From Candidatus Brocadia pituitae (GTDB lineage Bacteria; Planctomycetota; Brocadiia; Brocadiales; Brocadiaceae), in assembly GCA_017347445.1 (NCBI GenBank), contig AP021856.1:1186613-1250612 (forward strand): 64,000 bases of DNA, given 5' to 3'. The notes beneath the pieces are model-generated. The model worked only from the letters and a program-made list of their open reading frames with translations, had not been told where the DNA came from and ran no database searches. Below are positions 1 to 13,170 of this stretch, piece after piece. The position numbers were made by a program, and so were the translations under genes. Every line of letters starts with the position of its first letter. Position 1 is the first letter of the stretch.

Positions 1-1252
1 AGAATATTGTGAATCCGGCTATGATCAAAGGCCAGAAAAGGCCGGTGTTTTTTAACCAGAACCAGAGAACGTTTTCGTTTCCTGCCGTCCAGCCAAAATT
101 TAGTTTGAAAAAACTTCCTCCACCCACGTGTCCTGAAAGATACGCCACTTGTGGTAGTGACAGGATAAAGGCCGGCATAAAGAACAGAAACCACTTTCGC
201 CAATCCCAAAATATAAGACCCAGGGGTATGGTCACCATAAGCATTGCCAGGAAGCTGTGAGAGTGAAAAAAAGGCAACGTCCCGGCAAGGATGCCGGCAA
301 ACAGGAATTCCCGCCACTGTTTATAGGTGATGCCGGTGCTGAGGAGAGAAAAGATTAAGAGGGTGATCGGAAAGCCGAAGAGAAAAGCCCGTTGCGGTAC
401 ATTGAGGCACGTCAGGGGAGTAATCCACTGGTAATTCAGCGGTAGAATTTTTGTGTAATCACGGGGTATGTGCATGAGAAATGACCAAAGCGTGTGAGAG
501 GTATTTGCAAGGTCATAAAAGAAATAATAGAAACCAAATCCGCCGGAAAAAATGAAAAGAAAGGTTGAAATAAGTGCAGCAATCCTTTTTTTCGTCAAAC
601 GATAGGTAAAGGAATAGAGGACACCATAGAGTGAAACCGTAAGCAGTAATCCAGGAATGAAAAGGATGTTCCTGAAACCGAGTCCCAATTTGAGAAAGAT
701 AGCGGAGAGAAAGTCAGAGAGGAATGGATACACCAGCTTCTCGCCGGCAAAAGAAGGGTCCTGGGGAGGGATATTGTTACCCCAGACAAAAGAAGTGATA
801 TAGGCCATATGCAGAGGAAGGTCGCCATAATTATTCGCTAAGCCAACATACAGTCCGTCTTCCTTAAAGAGGATTGTTCTGGAAAACAGACGCCAGAATA
901 TGGTGGCGAAAAAAGAAAATACTGCAAGATGAACAATGCAGGACGTCTTATCAAGAAGAAAATTATTTTTGATCTCCCGTACTTCATGCAGGATTTTATC
1001 TTTTAGGGATGTCCATTTGATCCAGAGAAAGAGTGAACAAAAAAGAATAAGTATGCTGGTTGAAAGATAAATGCCTTTGAACTGGAGTTTCCAAATCAGG
1101 GAAAAGAGGTAAACAAGCCAGGTATGCAGTCCGAATCCTACCGCTACTCCATAGGCAACTCTTTCAAAGATGGAGTACCTCGACGCGAGAAGATAGGTAA
1201 GGAGGAATCCGGTTACAATGGAAATGATGATGAAAAAAATCGAATATGTCAT
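1..1252 (-). CDS. Polytopic membrane protein, partial (C-terminus outside the window)
   Basis: An uninterrupted frame runs on the minus strand from an ATG at 1252 to the window edge, about 417 codons without a stop. The product is strongly hydrophobic, with many membrane segments (the N-terminus begins MTYSIFFIIISIVTGFLL), and has short polar loops such as one rich in Gly-Asn-Asn-Tyr-Gly-Asp followed by Leu-Pro-Leu-His-Met. That loop recalls the acidic first loop of GT-C-fold, lipid-linked-sugar glycosyltransferases, but no family was firmly recognised. The start was chosen as the first ATG after in-frame stops; the spacing to the next gene is short. A role in envelope glycan assembly is inference only. 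Confidence 0.6.
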   Translation of the reverse strand, partial: MTYSIFFIIISIVTGFLLTYLLASRYSIFERVAYGVAVGFGLHTWLVYLFSLIWKLQFKGIYLSTSILILFCSLFLWIKWTSLKDKILHEVREIKNNFLLDKTSCIVHLAVFSFFATIFWRLFSRTILFKEDGLYVGLANNYGDLPLHMAYITSFVWGNNIPPQDPSFAGEKLVYPFLSDFLSAIFLKLGLGFRNILFIPGLLLTVSLYGVLYSFTYRLTKKRIAALISTFLFIFSGGFGFYYFFYDLANTSHTLWSFLMHIPRDYTKILPLNYQWITPLTCLNVPQRAFLFGFPITLLIFSLLSTGITYKQWREFLFAGILAGTLPFFHSHSFLAMLMVTIPLGLIFWDWRKWFLFFMPAFILSLPQVAYLSGHVGGGSFFKLNFGWTAGNENVLWFWLKNTGLFWPLIIAGFTIF

Positions 1253-1336
1253 TAATTCTAATGTTTCCCTTTTTCTCTCTTGTTTTAAAAAAGATATGGA
1301 ATCGTTTCTTTGGTAAACGATTATGCCTCTTGTTTA

Positions 1337-2032
1337 TTAATGATCAAAATAGCTTTTAAAAAAGCCAGGGAGTTCGGCTTCAAAGGTTAGTTCTTTGCCA
1401 CTGTGTGGATGCCGGAACGTCAGATGGTGTGAATGAAGTGCCAGACGGCTCTTCGGCTCACCTTTTTTGCCGTATTTATTGTCGCCGACGATCGGATGCC
1501 CTTTCTCAGAGAAATGAACGCGTATCTGGTTTTTCTTGCCGGTGAGTAATTCAATTTCAAGCAAACTGAATTTTTTTGCCTCTTTGATCACCTGATAACG
1601 GGTTATTGCTAATTCCCCTTTCCTCGAATCTCTGACGGAAAAAACCTCATAATCCTCATTTTCAGCCAAATAGGTAGTAATTGTCCCGTTTTTTTCCTTT
1701 AAGACGCCATGAACTACCGCTACATATTTTTTCCTGACGTTTTTCCATTGCAGCTTAAGATTTTCTTTGGCTTCAATGCTCTTGGCAAAAATGAGGACAC
1801 CAGATGTGTCGCGGTCCAGCCGGTGTACGACGAAAAGTTGTTTTTTCGATTTAAAGCTGCCCTTGCGGATATAGTTGGTTAAAATGTGATGTGCCGTTTT
1901 TTCTTTTTCATACATTGCTTTGACCGTCAATAAGCCGGCGCTCTTATCGATAACAATAATATCCCGGTCTTCATAGAGAATCGTCAGGCCCTTGGGACGG
2001 TGTCTGTAAGGTATCGGTTTCATTTCTTCCAT
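1337..2032 (-). CDS. RluA-family 23S rRNA/tRNA pseudouridine synthase
   Basis: The product (231 aa) isomerises a uridine in structured RNA to pseudouridine in the cytoplasm. The family signature HRLDRDTSG lies at residues 70-78, with the catalytic Asp expected at 73; the downstream TGKKNQIRVHFSEKGHPIVGD block is the typical RluA/RluC/RluD C-terminal core. No N-terminal S4 domain is visible, and the length fits a minimal RluA-type catalytic protein, so RluA-like is preferred over RluC/RluD. Substrate position cannot be read from sequence. Met1 and Met4 are both possible starts. Confidence 0.88.
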   Translation of the reverse strand: MEEMKPIPYRHRPKGLTILYEDRDIIVIDKSAGLLTVKAMYEKEKTAHHILTNYIRKGSFKSKKQLFVVHRLDRDTSGVLIFAKSIEAKENLKLQWKNVRKKYVAVVHGVLKEKNGTITTYLAENEDYEVFSVRDSRKGELAITRYQVIKEAKKFSLLEIELLTGKKNQIRVHFSEKGHPIVGDNKYGKKGEPKSRLALHSHHLTFRHPHSGKELTFEAELPGFFKSYFDH

Positions 2033-2087
2033 GACATGAATATTTCCGGAAGCGGGAGATAAGGTGATAAAGGCGTAATGATTCGCA

Positions 2088-2522
2088 TTAAAGCTTCAAT
2101 ATGTTTAGTCCGGATACAGGGTCAAACTCCCTCACCGCATGGATGCCGCTGAGTTCAATAATTACCGCCTCGAGCACGAGAAATGTCTGTGCATTTTCCC
2201 GCAGACAACCGACTTTTACGGTGTCTTTTTTCCCGAATGCTGCATGAAAATGAACCTTCGGCTCATGATTTTGATAAAAGATCGTGCCGAAACCGACGAT
2301 TTCATGGCTCTCACCAAGTGTCCTCCATACGGGGGCAGGGGGGAGTTCGTCTTTTTCTGGTCCTACAACAATCTTTCCGTCACGCATCCCGCCCAGCAGA
2401 TAGAATGCTGCGGCGTGGATATCCTCCTTTTTTGCTATACTGCAGAGATTTCCGATAACGTCCTCTTTATCTTCAAATCTTGCAACAACTACCCTGCCGA
2501 CCTTCCCTATTTGATACTCCAT
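2088..2522 (-). CDS. PPC (DUF296) domain protein
   Basis: A protein of 144 aa made of one PPC domain, the fold shared by plant AT-hook proteins and bacterial single-domain proteins. Family features include the run FYLLGGMRDGKIVVGP and the metal-site-like histidines in EPKVHFHAAFGK. The start was set at the ATG at 2522 because it follows a good ribosome site (GGAGG, 6-7 bases upstream); an upstream in-frame ATG would add nine residues and lacks this. Bacterial single-domain members are mostly uncharacterised, so no reaction is assigned. Confidence 0.8.
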   Translation of the reverse strand: MEYQIGKVGRVVVARFEDKEDVIGNLCSIAKKEDIHAAAFYLLGGMRDGKIVVGPEKDELPPAPVWRTLGESHEIVGFGTIFYQNHEPKVHFHAAFGKKDTVKVGCLRENAQTFLVLEAVIIELSGIHAVREFDPVSGLNILKL

Positions 2523-2645
2523 CAAAATCCTCCGTATAAAAATGATCAATAATATTCACTCAGGCGGCTACTCAAACAGGTACGGCGTAGGTACGACTGA
2601 AAAAGAACTGCAATTGAATGGTTCCCCATTATGTCAATACCTATC

Positions 2646-3509
2646 TTATCTCAGGTATTTGCCAAAGATAACATCCAGTTTCTTTTTGGTGTTTTCTGGA
2701 ATGATGTCCTTGTGTGTGACAATAGCATTCTGGACTGCCGTTGTACATGCGCAGCTTCGTTTTTGCTCAATCTTGGGAATGGCTGCCTTGAGTATTCGCT
2801 TTGCTGTTTCGGCATTTTTACTCAGGTTTCCAAGGATCATTTCCAGGGTTACCGTTTCTTCGCTTACATGCCAACAGTCATAATCTGTGGCCATAGCCAG
2901 CGTACTGTAGCAGATTTCTGCCTCACGCGCCAGCTTTGCCTCCTGGAGGTTTGTCATGCCAATTACGCTGACCCCCCATTGACGGTATACATTTGATTCT
3001 GCACGGGTTGAGAATAAGGGGCCTTCCATACATAAATAGGTACCGCCTTTATGCACGTGTGCCCCAACGGATTGAGTGGCGTTGAAGAGGGTATCAGCAA
3101 GCACGTTACATATTGGATCCGCAAAGCTTACATGGCCTACAATCCCTTCTCCAAAAAAGGTGCTAATCCTGCCCCGTGTCCTGTCAAAAAATTGGTCAGG
3201 AATAACAATGTCTAATGGTTTAATCTCCTCCTTCATGCTTCCTACAGCGCTGACGGCGACGATATGGGTAACGCCTAACTGCTTCATCGCGTATATATTG
3301 GCTCTGAAGTTGAGCTCCGAAGGTAAAATCGTGTGCCCTTTACCGTGTCGTGGCAGAAAGGCTACCCTCCTGCCTTCCAGGGTGCCGGTGGTAAAACTAT
3401 CAGATGGTTTGCCAAACGGGGTATCAATAAATACAGATTTTACATCCTTAATTCCTTCAATATTGTAAAGGCCGCTGCCACCAATAATGCCGATCATCTG
3501 CTCTTCCAT
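2646..3509 (-). CDS. mtnP: S-methyl-5'-thioadenosine phosphorylase
   Basis: Phosphorolyses methylthioadenosine to adenine and 5-methylthioribose-1-phosphate, the first step of methionine salvage, in the cytosol. The 287-aa protein begins with the family's phosphate-binding GIIGGSGLYNIEG and has the LPRHGKGH block, VSAVGSMKEEIKP, and the GPLFSTRAESNVYRQWG / IGMTNLQEAKLAREAE substrate region, all in the order of MTAP-type enzymes. Length is normal. An AGGAG lies about eight bases before Met1. No other methionine-salvage gene is next to it in the window. Confidence 0.93.
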   Translation of the reverse strand: MEEQMIGIIGGSGLYNIEGIKDVKSVFIDTPFGKPSDSFTTGTLEGRRVAFLPRHGKGHTILPSELNFRANIYAMKQLGVTHIVAVSAVGSMKEEIKPLDIVIPDQFFDRTRGRISTFFGEGIVGHVSFADPICNVLADTLFNATQSVGAHVHKGGTYLCMEGPLFSTRAESNVYRQWGVSVIGMTNLQEAKLAREAEICYSTLAMATDYDCWHVSEETVTLEMILGNLSKNAETAKRILKAAIPKIEQKRSCACTTAVQNAIVTHKDIIPENTKKKLDVIFGKYLR

Positions 3510-3666
3510 TTTGCGGTTTCTCCTGTTTGTAAAAACTTTTTGTTACACAAGCAAAAAAGTTTGCTACCGTATAGTCTGTGAGTTTTTAGTGATTATCGTA
3601 ATGCTAAGAAGTTTATGAACTGTAGAATTATGCTAAAAATTCCCTCTGCGTGTCAATAAATAAAAA

Positions 3667-3695
3667 TTGATGTGTTCTGAGTCCATTGATATAAT
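3667..3695 (+). promoter_or_regulatory. Sigma-70-type promoter for polX
   Basis: TTGATG at 3667-3672 and a perfect TATAAT at 3690-3695 are separated by 17 bases. Transcription would start near 3702, giving a leader of about 150 nt before the proposed polX start at 3856. The rest of the 3510-3855 gap shows no gene. Confidence 0.6.
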
Positions 3696-3855
3696 CTTGG
3701 AACTTAAAGGAATCTTAAAGGTAGCTGATGAATCTTTTGCTTTCTATACTGGTTGGACGGCTGAATGTGTACTTCTTACGGCCGTATCTTTATAAAAATT
3801 CACTGAAATCTTATCTCCCGGGTTTGTCTTAGTTTCAAGGTGAGGAGTATTTCTC

Positions 3856-5574
3856 CTGAAAAATCACGAAATTGCATCATTATTTAAGCGAATTGCCGAT
3901 ATCCTGGAACTCAAAGGCGAAAATACCTTCAGGATCAATTCATACCGGAAAGCCGCGCGGGTAGTCGAAGATTTGACGGAGGATATTGAGGAGATTGCCA
4001 AAGCCAGGAAATTGACTGAGATTCCTGGCATAGGGGAAGGTACGGCGGAAAAAATAATTGAGTATCTTCATACCGGTAGGATGGCAAAATACGAAGAGGT
4101 GAAGGAGGGGGTTTCTGAAGAAACGGTAGCCCTGATGCACATACCGGGTTTAGGTCCAAAGACCGTGGCAATGTTAAACCGGGAGTTAGGTATCGTTCGG
4201 TTGAATGACCTTGAGAGGGCCTTGCACGAAGGTAAATTAAAAGGATTGTTTGGAATTGGTGAAAAGAAAATTGAAAACATCGTCAAAGGCATTGAATTAT
4301 TCAAGACGAGTCAGCAAAGAATATCCATTGGAATGGCCTATCCTATTGTGAAAAGAATTATCGCAGGATTGCAGCATGATACCAAGGTCAGGGATATCCA
4401 GGCTGCCGGCTCATTGCGGAGAATGAAAGAAACGGTTGGTGACATAGACATCCTCGTATCTGGCGCGAAAGGGGCGGACATTGTGAAGTCGTTTGTCAAT
4501 ATGCGGGGGGTAACGCAGGTATTGGCGGCGGGGGATACCAAAGGAAGTGTCCGGGTTGAGGAGGGTGTGCAGGTAGACATGCGGGTTGTTCGTGAAGACG
4601 AGTTTGGTTCGGCGTTACAGTACTTTACCGGTTCAAAGGAACACAATATCCATCTCCGTGAGATCGCGAAAAAGAAGGGATTCAAGATTAATGAATACGG
4701 CATTTTTGAGGGGGACGAAAAGATTGGAGGCCGGCGCGAAGAGGAGATCTACACGATCCTGGGGATGGATTGGATACCGCCTGAACTGCGAGAAAACCGT
4801 GGGGAGATCGAGGCTGCACGGGAGCGAAAATTGCCAAAACTCATTGAACTCTCAGATATTAAGGGAGACCTCCACAACCATTCCAACTGGAGCGATGGAA
4901 CTCCCACCTTCGAAGAGATGGCTGCATATGCCATGAAGATGGATTATCACTATCTTGTGGTTTCGGATCATTCAAAATCGCTTCGTGTAGCACATGGTCT
5001 GAAGGACGAAGAGCTGCTTGAAGAGATCGAGGAGATTGATAGGCTCAATAAAAAGTTTAAGGGGTTTACGTTGCTCAAGGGAACGGAGGTAGATATCAAG
5101 GCTAACGGTACATTGGATTTTCCTGACCAGCTGCTGGAAAAACTGGATGTTGTTGTTGCTTCTATTCATAGTGGTTTTAAGCAGGGAAAGGAAAAGATTA
5201 CTGAACGAATGATTGCGGCTATTCATAATCCTTATGTGAATATCATTGCCCATCCTACGGGCCGACTGATCAGCAAGCGTGAAGGATATGAAATAGATAT
5301 GGACAAGGTAATTGAAGCCTGTTTGGAGACGGGTACCGCTCTTGAGATTAATTGCTATTATGACCGGCTCGATCTGAATGATATTAACTGTAGAAAGGCC
5401 AAGGAGTCGGGTGTCATGATTGCGATTAGTACGGATGCCCACCATGTGGATCAAATGTGGATGATGGAGTTAGGGGTGGGTATAGCTCGCAGGGGATGGC
5501 TGGAAGCTAAGGATGTAATAAACACCCTTTCCGTTCATAAAGTGAAAGAATTTTGCATGAAAAAAAGGAAATAG
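3856..5574 (+). CDS. polX: PolX-type DNA polymerase/3'-5' exonuclease (Pol X + PHP domains)
   Basis: A repair polymerase of 572 aa with the bacterial PolX layout: N-terminal helix-hairpin-helix region (two GIG/GLG hairpins in the first ~150 residues), nucleotidyltransferase palm with the metal-binding GDIDILV (Asp196, Asp198) and a third Asp near 241, and a C-terminal PHP exonuclease domain beginning DLHNHSNWSDG near 338. The frame stays open 39 codons before the first TTG (3973), and those codons encode conserved family sequence (LFKRIADILELKGENTFRINSY), so the true start lies upstream. The only reasonable initiator is CTG at 3856, about nine bases after a GAGGAG ribosome site; no ATG, GTG or TTG is available before the upstream stop at 3841. 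Confidence 0.9.
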   Translation: MKNHEIASLFKRIADILELKGENTFRINSYRKAARVVEDLTEDIEEIAKARKLTEIPGIGEGTAEKIIEYLHTGRMAKYEEVKEGVSEETVALMHIPGLGPKTVAMLNRELGIVRLNDLERALHEGKLKGLFGIGEKKIENIVKGIELFKTSQQRISIGMAYPIVKRIIAGLQHDTKVRDIQAAGSLRRMKETVGDIDILVSGAKGADIVKSFVNMRGVTQVLAAGDTKGSVRVEEGVQVDMRVVREDEFGSALQYFTGSKEHNIHLREIAKKKGFKINEYGIFEGDEKIGGRREEEIYTILGMDWIPPELRENRGEIEAARERKLPKLIELSDIKGDLHNHSNWSDGTPTFEEMAAYAMKMDYHYLVVSDHSKSLRVAHGLKDEELLEEIEEIDRLNKKFKGFTLLKGTEVDIKANGTLDFPDQLLEKLDVVVASIHSGFKQGKEKITERMIAAIHNPYVNIIAHPTGRLISKREGYEIDMDKVIEACLETGTALEINCYYDRLDLNDINCRKAKESGVMIAISTDAHHVDQMWMMELGVGIARRGWLEAKDVINTLSVHKVKEFCMKKRK

Positions 5575-5670
5575 AGAGTGAAGGGATATTCAGAGATACC
5601 TGCTAAGAACGTTTTTGTCGGGCAGCAGGGTTGATGGATGGTCTTGAACACGGGTCACGTATTGTAATGC

Positions 5671-5697
5671 CGGGAAGGGTGATTCTCCCGTTTTGTT
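5671..5697 (+). terminator. Weak hairpin plus T-run after polX
   Basis: A CGGGA...TCCCG stem (5671-5675 / 5686-5690) is followed directly by TTTTGTT. The stem is short, so this is a tentative rho-independent terminator about 100 bases after the polX stop. Confidence 0.3.
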
Positions 5698-5791
5698 GGC
5701 ACGAGGCAAGTAAAATTACAGAAAAGAACGTATTGTATGGGTAAATCTCTTCGGTGTTATTATTTTTACATTAACTTAAGGGAGGTGTTAC

Positions 5792-6007
5792 ATGGATGAT
5801 CATATATATAAAGTAATTGAATTGGTGGGTACTTCCTCAACGACGATGGAAGATGCTATTCAGCATGCGCTTTCCAGGGCTTCCAAGACCTTGCGCAATA
5901 TGCGGTGGTTTCAGGTTGTTGAAACCAGAGGGCGTATTGAAAATAGCAAGATTGCCCGCTGGGAGGTAATACTTAAGGTGGGGTTTGCACTGGAGGATAC
6001 CCTTTAG
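5792..6007 (+). CDS. Dodecin, flavin-binding storage protein
   Basis: A 71-aa single-domain protein with the dodecin pattern: the opening VYKVIELVGTS-like strand (here HIYKVIELVGTSSTTMEDAI), the helix with AIQHALSRASKTLRNMRWFQVVE including the Trp used in flavin stacking, and a C-terminal strand ending WEVILKVGFALED. Dodecins assemble into hollow dodecamers that bind FMN/riboflavin in the cytoplasm. A strong ribosome site (GGGAGG, 5780-5785) precedes the ATG. It is followed by the two-TM gene at 6094 on the same strand. Confidence 0.9.
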   Translation: MDDHIYKVIELVGTSSTTMEDAIQHALSRASKTLRNMRWFQVVETRGRIENSKIARWEVILKVGFALEDTL

Positions 6008-6093
6008 TCTTCCGGGTTAGACCTTGTCCGGTAGAACAGACTCTTCAAAACTGTGAAATAGTTTTAATTGAGTGATAGTTATAAGGAGATGAA

Positions 6094-6783
6094 TTGATGA
6101 GTAGCGACATTGCTTATTCGATAATAAGGCGTGCGGTTGCTGACAATGTCTTTTTGCAGACTCTTGCAGATAATCCGGACGATGCTATTAAGAAGGAGGG
6201 AATAACGAACTCTAAAGAATTGTCAGAATTAAAACAGCTCTTGTGTACGCTGTTTGATACTAAACAGCGAAATACGACATTATATATGTTTATTGCTGAT
6301 CAGCTCAAATCAACTTCAGAGATAGCGGATGCCTTCAAATCTGGCTTAAAGAGGACAATTGATCAAATTGATATTGGTTTTCGTTGGACGATGATAATGT
6401 ACATGGTCGCCTTTTATATGGGTATTGGTTTAATTATTACCTCAATCGCTTTTGCAGTTGTTCTGGATAAAACGTTATTGCCGATAATATTTGCCGTGAT
6501 TGGTGTTGTTGATATTGTGGGTTTTTTTGTAAAAAAACCATCGCAACGTTTACAGGGGAGCAGGGCAGATCTTGCTCAACTTCAGGCTGTTTATTTCAAC
6601 TGGTTTGTTGACGTTTATAACTGGAATGGCTATATCAGCATCTTAGGGCAGACAAAGGGTCTCGATTATGACAAGGTGAAGCAAATTTCAGCAACACTCT
6701 TGGAAAATACCGACAAGACAATGTCTCTCGTCGAAAAGTACTGTGAATTTGAGAAAAAACCATTAAATGTGGGCATGGACTGA
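6094..6783 (+). CDS. Two-TM protein, possibly TRADD-N-associated membrane type
   Basis: A 229-aa protein of unknown function. Residues 1-50 (IIRRAVADNVFLQTLADNPDDAIKKEG) look like the small helical domain found in nitrile-hydratase-leader/Nif11-like peptides. Two adjacent membrane helices span about residues 98-150. A soluble C-terminal part contains LAQLQAVYFNWFVDVYNWNGYISIL. The arrangement of two helices followed by a Gln/Trp/Asn-bearing helix resembles the TRADD-N-associated 2-TM domain of conflict-type proteins, but this is recognition by eye. AAGGAG precedes the ATG (6096 is a second possible Met in the same frame). The gene lies between dodecin and the rRNA operon. Confidence 0.6.
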   Translation: MMSSDIAYSIIRRAVADNVFLQTLADNPDDAIKKEGITNSKELSELKQLLCTLFDTKQRNTTLYMFIADQLKSTSEIADAFKSGLKRTIDQIDIGFRWTMIMYMVAFYMGIGLIITSIAFAVVLDKTLLPIIFAVIGVVDIVGFFVKKPSQRLQGSRADLAQLQAVYFNWFVDVYNWNGYISILGQTKGLDYDKVKQISATLLENTDKTMSLVEKYCEFEKKPLNVGMD

Positions 6784-7005
6784 AAAAGTGTAAAAGGATG
6801 GAAGGAATACGGATGTCGTACTTCGTTTGAGTCTGCTGCGCGGGCAAGGGCATGGGTGTAAATAATTCGGAAGATTTCTTATTCATACTCAAGAATCTTC
6901 CTCAAGAAAATTTTTTATTTGCAATTAAGGTTTTTTAAAGTACAATAGTTTTATTACAGAGCAAAGAGAAATAATAATAAATATTAAAGATTTTATTTTT
7001 TTCTC

Positions 7006-7033
7006 TTGATTTTTTTAAAATTAACTTTATAAT
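7006..7033 (+). promoter_or_regulatory. rRNA operon promoter
   Basis: TTGATT (7006-7011) and TATAAT (7028-7033) are spaced 16 bases, in an AT-rich stretch about 150 bases before the mature 16S 5' end. This is the best promoter match in the 6784-7179 gap, which holds no gene. Confidence 0.6.
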
Positions 7034-7062
7034 AACTTGTCTCTGTGGTATAGTAGTTTTGT

Positions 7063-7074
7063 TGCTCTTTTAAA
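7063..7074 (+). promoter_or_regulatory. boxA antitermination site in the rRNA leader
   Basis: TGCTCTTTTAAA closely matches the boxA consensus used by NusB/S10 to keep RNA polymerase processive through rRNA. A second boxA-like TGTTCTTTGAAAA sits in the 16S-23S spacer at 9081-9093. Confidence 0.6.
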
Positions 7075-7080
7075 ATATAG

Positions 7081-7097
7081 AAGTCAAGTGCGTGCGA
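7081..7097 (+). other. 16S precursor processing stem, 5' arm
   Basis: The run AAGTCAAGTGCGTGCGA can pair with TCGCACGCAGTGACTT at 8796-8811, just after the 16S 3' end, apart from one mismatch and one bulged base. This forms the usual long stalk cut by RNase III. A shorter equivalent for 23S pairs 9127-9134 with 12175-12182. Confidence 0.6.
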
Positions 7098-7179
7098 GTA
7101 GTGCTGCTGATGTAATAATCAGCTTGTTGAGTTTATGTAAGTTAAGATCTCTGGGTTTTACCTGGAGCCTTTATAATTA

Positions 7180-8779
<1,600 letters not shown>

Positions 8780-8858
8780 TTTTTAAATGCCTGCTTCGCA
8801 CGCAGTGACTTCTAGTTTTATAGATAGTGGGCCCAAAGGGATATATGGGTTAATTTGG

Positions 8859-8935
8859 GGCCTATAGCTCAGTTGGTTTAGAGCATTCCCCTGATAAGGG
8901 AAAGGTCAGTGGTTCGAGTCCACTTAGGCCCACCA
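8859..8935 (+). tRNA. tRNA-Ile (GAT)
   Basis: The 77-base cloverleaf has acceptor arms GGGCCTA/TAGGCCC, anticodon loop CTGATAA (anticodon GAT), T-loop GGTTCGAGTCC and an encoded CCA. It lies in the 16S-23S spacer, the standard place for this tRNA. Confidence 0.97.
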
Positions 8936-8960
8936 TCATAAAGAAAGCAATTGTAAAAGA

Positions 8961-9036
8961 GGGGATGTAGCTCAATTGGGAGAGCGCTGCCCTTGCAAGG
9001 CAGAGGCTGGCGGTTCGACCCCGCTCATCTCCACCA
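8961..9036 (+). tRNA. tRNA-Ala (TGC)
   Basis: The 76-base cloverleaf has acceptor arms GGGGATG/CATCTCC (one G-T pair), anticodon stem CTGCC...GGCAG with anticodon TGC, T-loop GGTTCGACC and an encoded CCA. It follows tRNA-Ile in the same spacer. Confidence 0.97.
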
Positions 9037-9155
9037 CTTCAAGTCGTTGTAGAAGATTTAAGGTGGCGAGCAAAATATTTTGTTCTTTGAAAAGTGAATA
9101 CTTAACGGGTAGCAATTTGATCCTCAATTGTGTGTGATTATAAGATTTCTTAAAT

Positions 9156-12159
<3,004 letters not shown>

Positions 12160-12225
12160 TTTAAATACTCATTATACACAATAGGTAGCGTCAGTTGTTA
12201 CCGTTAAGTAATTCATGAATTTTTT

Positions 12226-12339
12226 TTTCCGGTGGGCATAGTAAGAAGGAAACACCCGTTCCCATTCCGAACACGGTAGTTAAGCTTTTTACGCTGATGG
12301 TACTGGCGAAAGCTGGGAGAGTAGGTTACTGCCGGGAAT
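12226..12339 (+). rRNA. rrf: 5S ribosomal RNA
   Basis: About 114 bases. It contains CCGGTGGGCATAGTAAG, CCCATTCCGAACACGG and GAGAGTAGGTTACTGCCGGG, which pair and align as a normal 5S. The ends were set by alignment to E. coli 5S. Confidence 0.95.
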
Positions 12340-12345
12340 TTTATT

Positions 12346-12380
12346 AAAAACCCGTCCCGATTCATCGGGATGGGTTTTTT
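12346..12380 (+). terminator. Rho-independent terminator of the rRNA operon
   Basis: AAAAACCCGTCCCGA and TCGGGATGGGTTTTTT form a long GC-rich stem with a four-base TTCA loop (one G-T pair), ending in a T-run right after 5S. Confidence 0.9.
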
Positions 12381-12431
12381 ATTTAGTAAAAATAGTGCCT
12401 AGTCAGGATATGAATAATTTTAAAGATTAAT

Positions 12432-12860
12432 ATGCTTTCAAAAGAAGACATATTCAGGGAATATCTTGAATCAAAGAAGCTGAAATTTACCATAGAAAGA
12501 CAAGCTATACTTGACCGGGTGTTCGCTAATCACAAACATTTTGAGGCGGATGAGTTACTGGTTGATCTCAGACAAAATAAACTCAAAATATCAAAGGCAA
12601 CGATTTACCGTACCTTGTACTTACTGGTAAAAAGTGGTTTGTTAAGAGAGGTAATTTTCGGCGAACGACATACTCATTATGAACAGGTGTACGGACATGA
12701 ACATCACGACCACCTCGTTTGTAATAAATGTGGAAAGATAATTGAATTTGTAGAACATAGAATTGAAAAATTGCAGGACGAAGTATGCAAAAGAAACAAA
12801 TTTGAGCCGGAATCTCATCGTTTGCAGATTCAGGGGCTTTGTGTAGATTGTCAAAAATGA
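12432..12860 (+). CDS. Fur-family metal-responsive transcriptional regulator
   Basis: A 142-aa dimeric repressor with an N-terminal winged helix (residues ~1-85, including the recognition region KISKATIYRTLYLLVKSGLL) and a C-terminal metal/dimerisation domain. HEHHDHLVCNKCGKIIEF gives the histidine-rich regulatory site and the first structural-zinc Cys pair; CVDC near the C-terminus gives the second. Presence of both CxxC pairs is usual for Fur/PerR types; which metal or peroxide it senses cannot be decided. It leads a same-strand run into rpmB and gatCAB. Confidence 0.9.
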   Translation: MLSKEDIFREYLESKKLKFTIERQAILDRVFANHKHFEADELLVDLRQNKLKISKATIYRTLYLLVKSGLLREVIFGERHTHYEQVYGHEHHDHLVCNKCGKIIEFVEHRIEKLQDEVCKRNKFEPESHRLQIQGLCVDCQK

Positions 12861-12911
12861 TGTAGAAGAAGTGAAAAAACGGAATAAATTCAAGAAGCGG
12901 GGGTATCCTTC

Positions 12912-13142
12912 ATGTCTCAAGTATGCATGATGTGCGGAAAAAAGACTCAGGTTGGTAATCAGATAGAACGCAGAGGTTTGGCTAAATGGAAAGGCGGTGT
13001 TGGTAGAAAAATAACTGGTAAAACGAAGAGAAAGTTTAAGATAAATCTGCAACGAGTGAGGGCAAATATAGAAGGCACAGTAAAAAAGATTAAGGTTTGT
13101 ACCCGATGTATCAGTGCAGGCAAGGTTACAAAGGCAACTTAA
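12912..13142 (+). CDS. rpmB: 50S ribosomal protein L28
   Basis: 76 aa, basic. The opening QVCMMCGKKTQVGNQIE and the following KRKFKINLQRVRANIEG are the L28 core; MCGK and CTRC are consistent with the zinc-ribbon (C+) form. It sits 51 bases after the Fur-family gene and 28 bases before gatC. Confidence 0.95.
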   Translation: MSQVCMMCGKKTQVGNQIERRGLAKWKGGVGRKITGKTKRKFKINLQRVRANIEGTVKKIKVCTRCISAGKVTKAT

Positions 13143-13170
13143 TATCAAATTAGGATTGCCTGACATTACT

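Noticed and set aside
9-260. 83-codon plus-strand frame at the left edge
   Set aside because: It is the reverse of the continuous membrane-protein frame on the minus strand.
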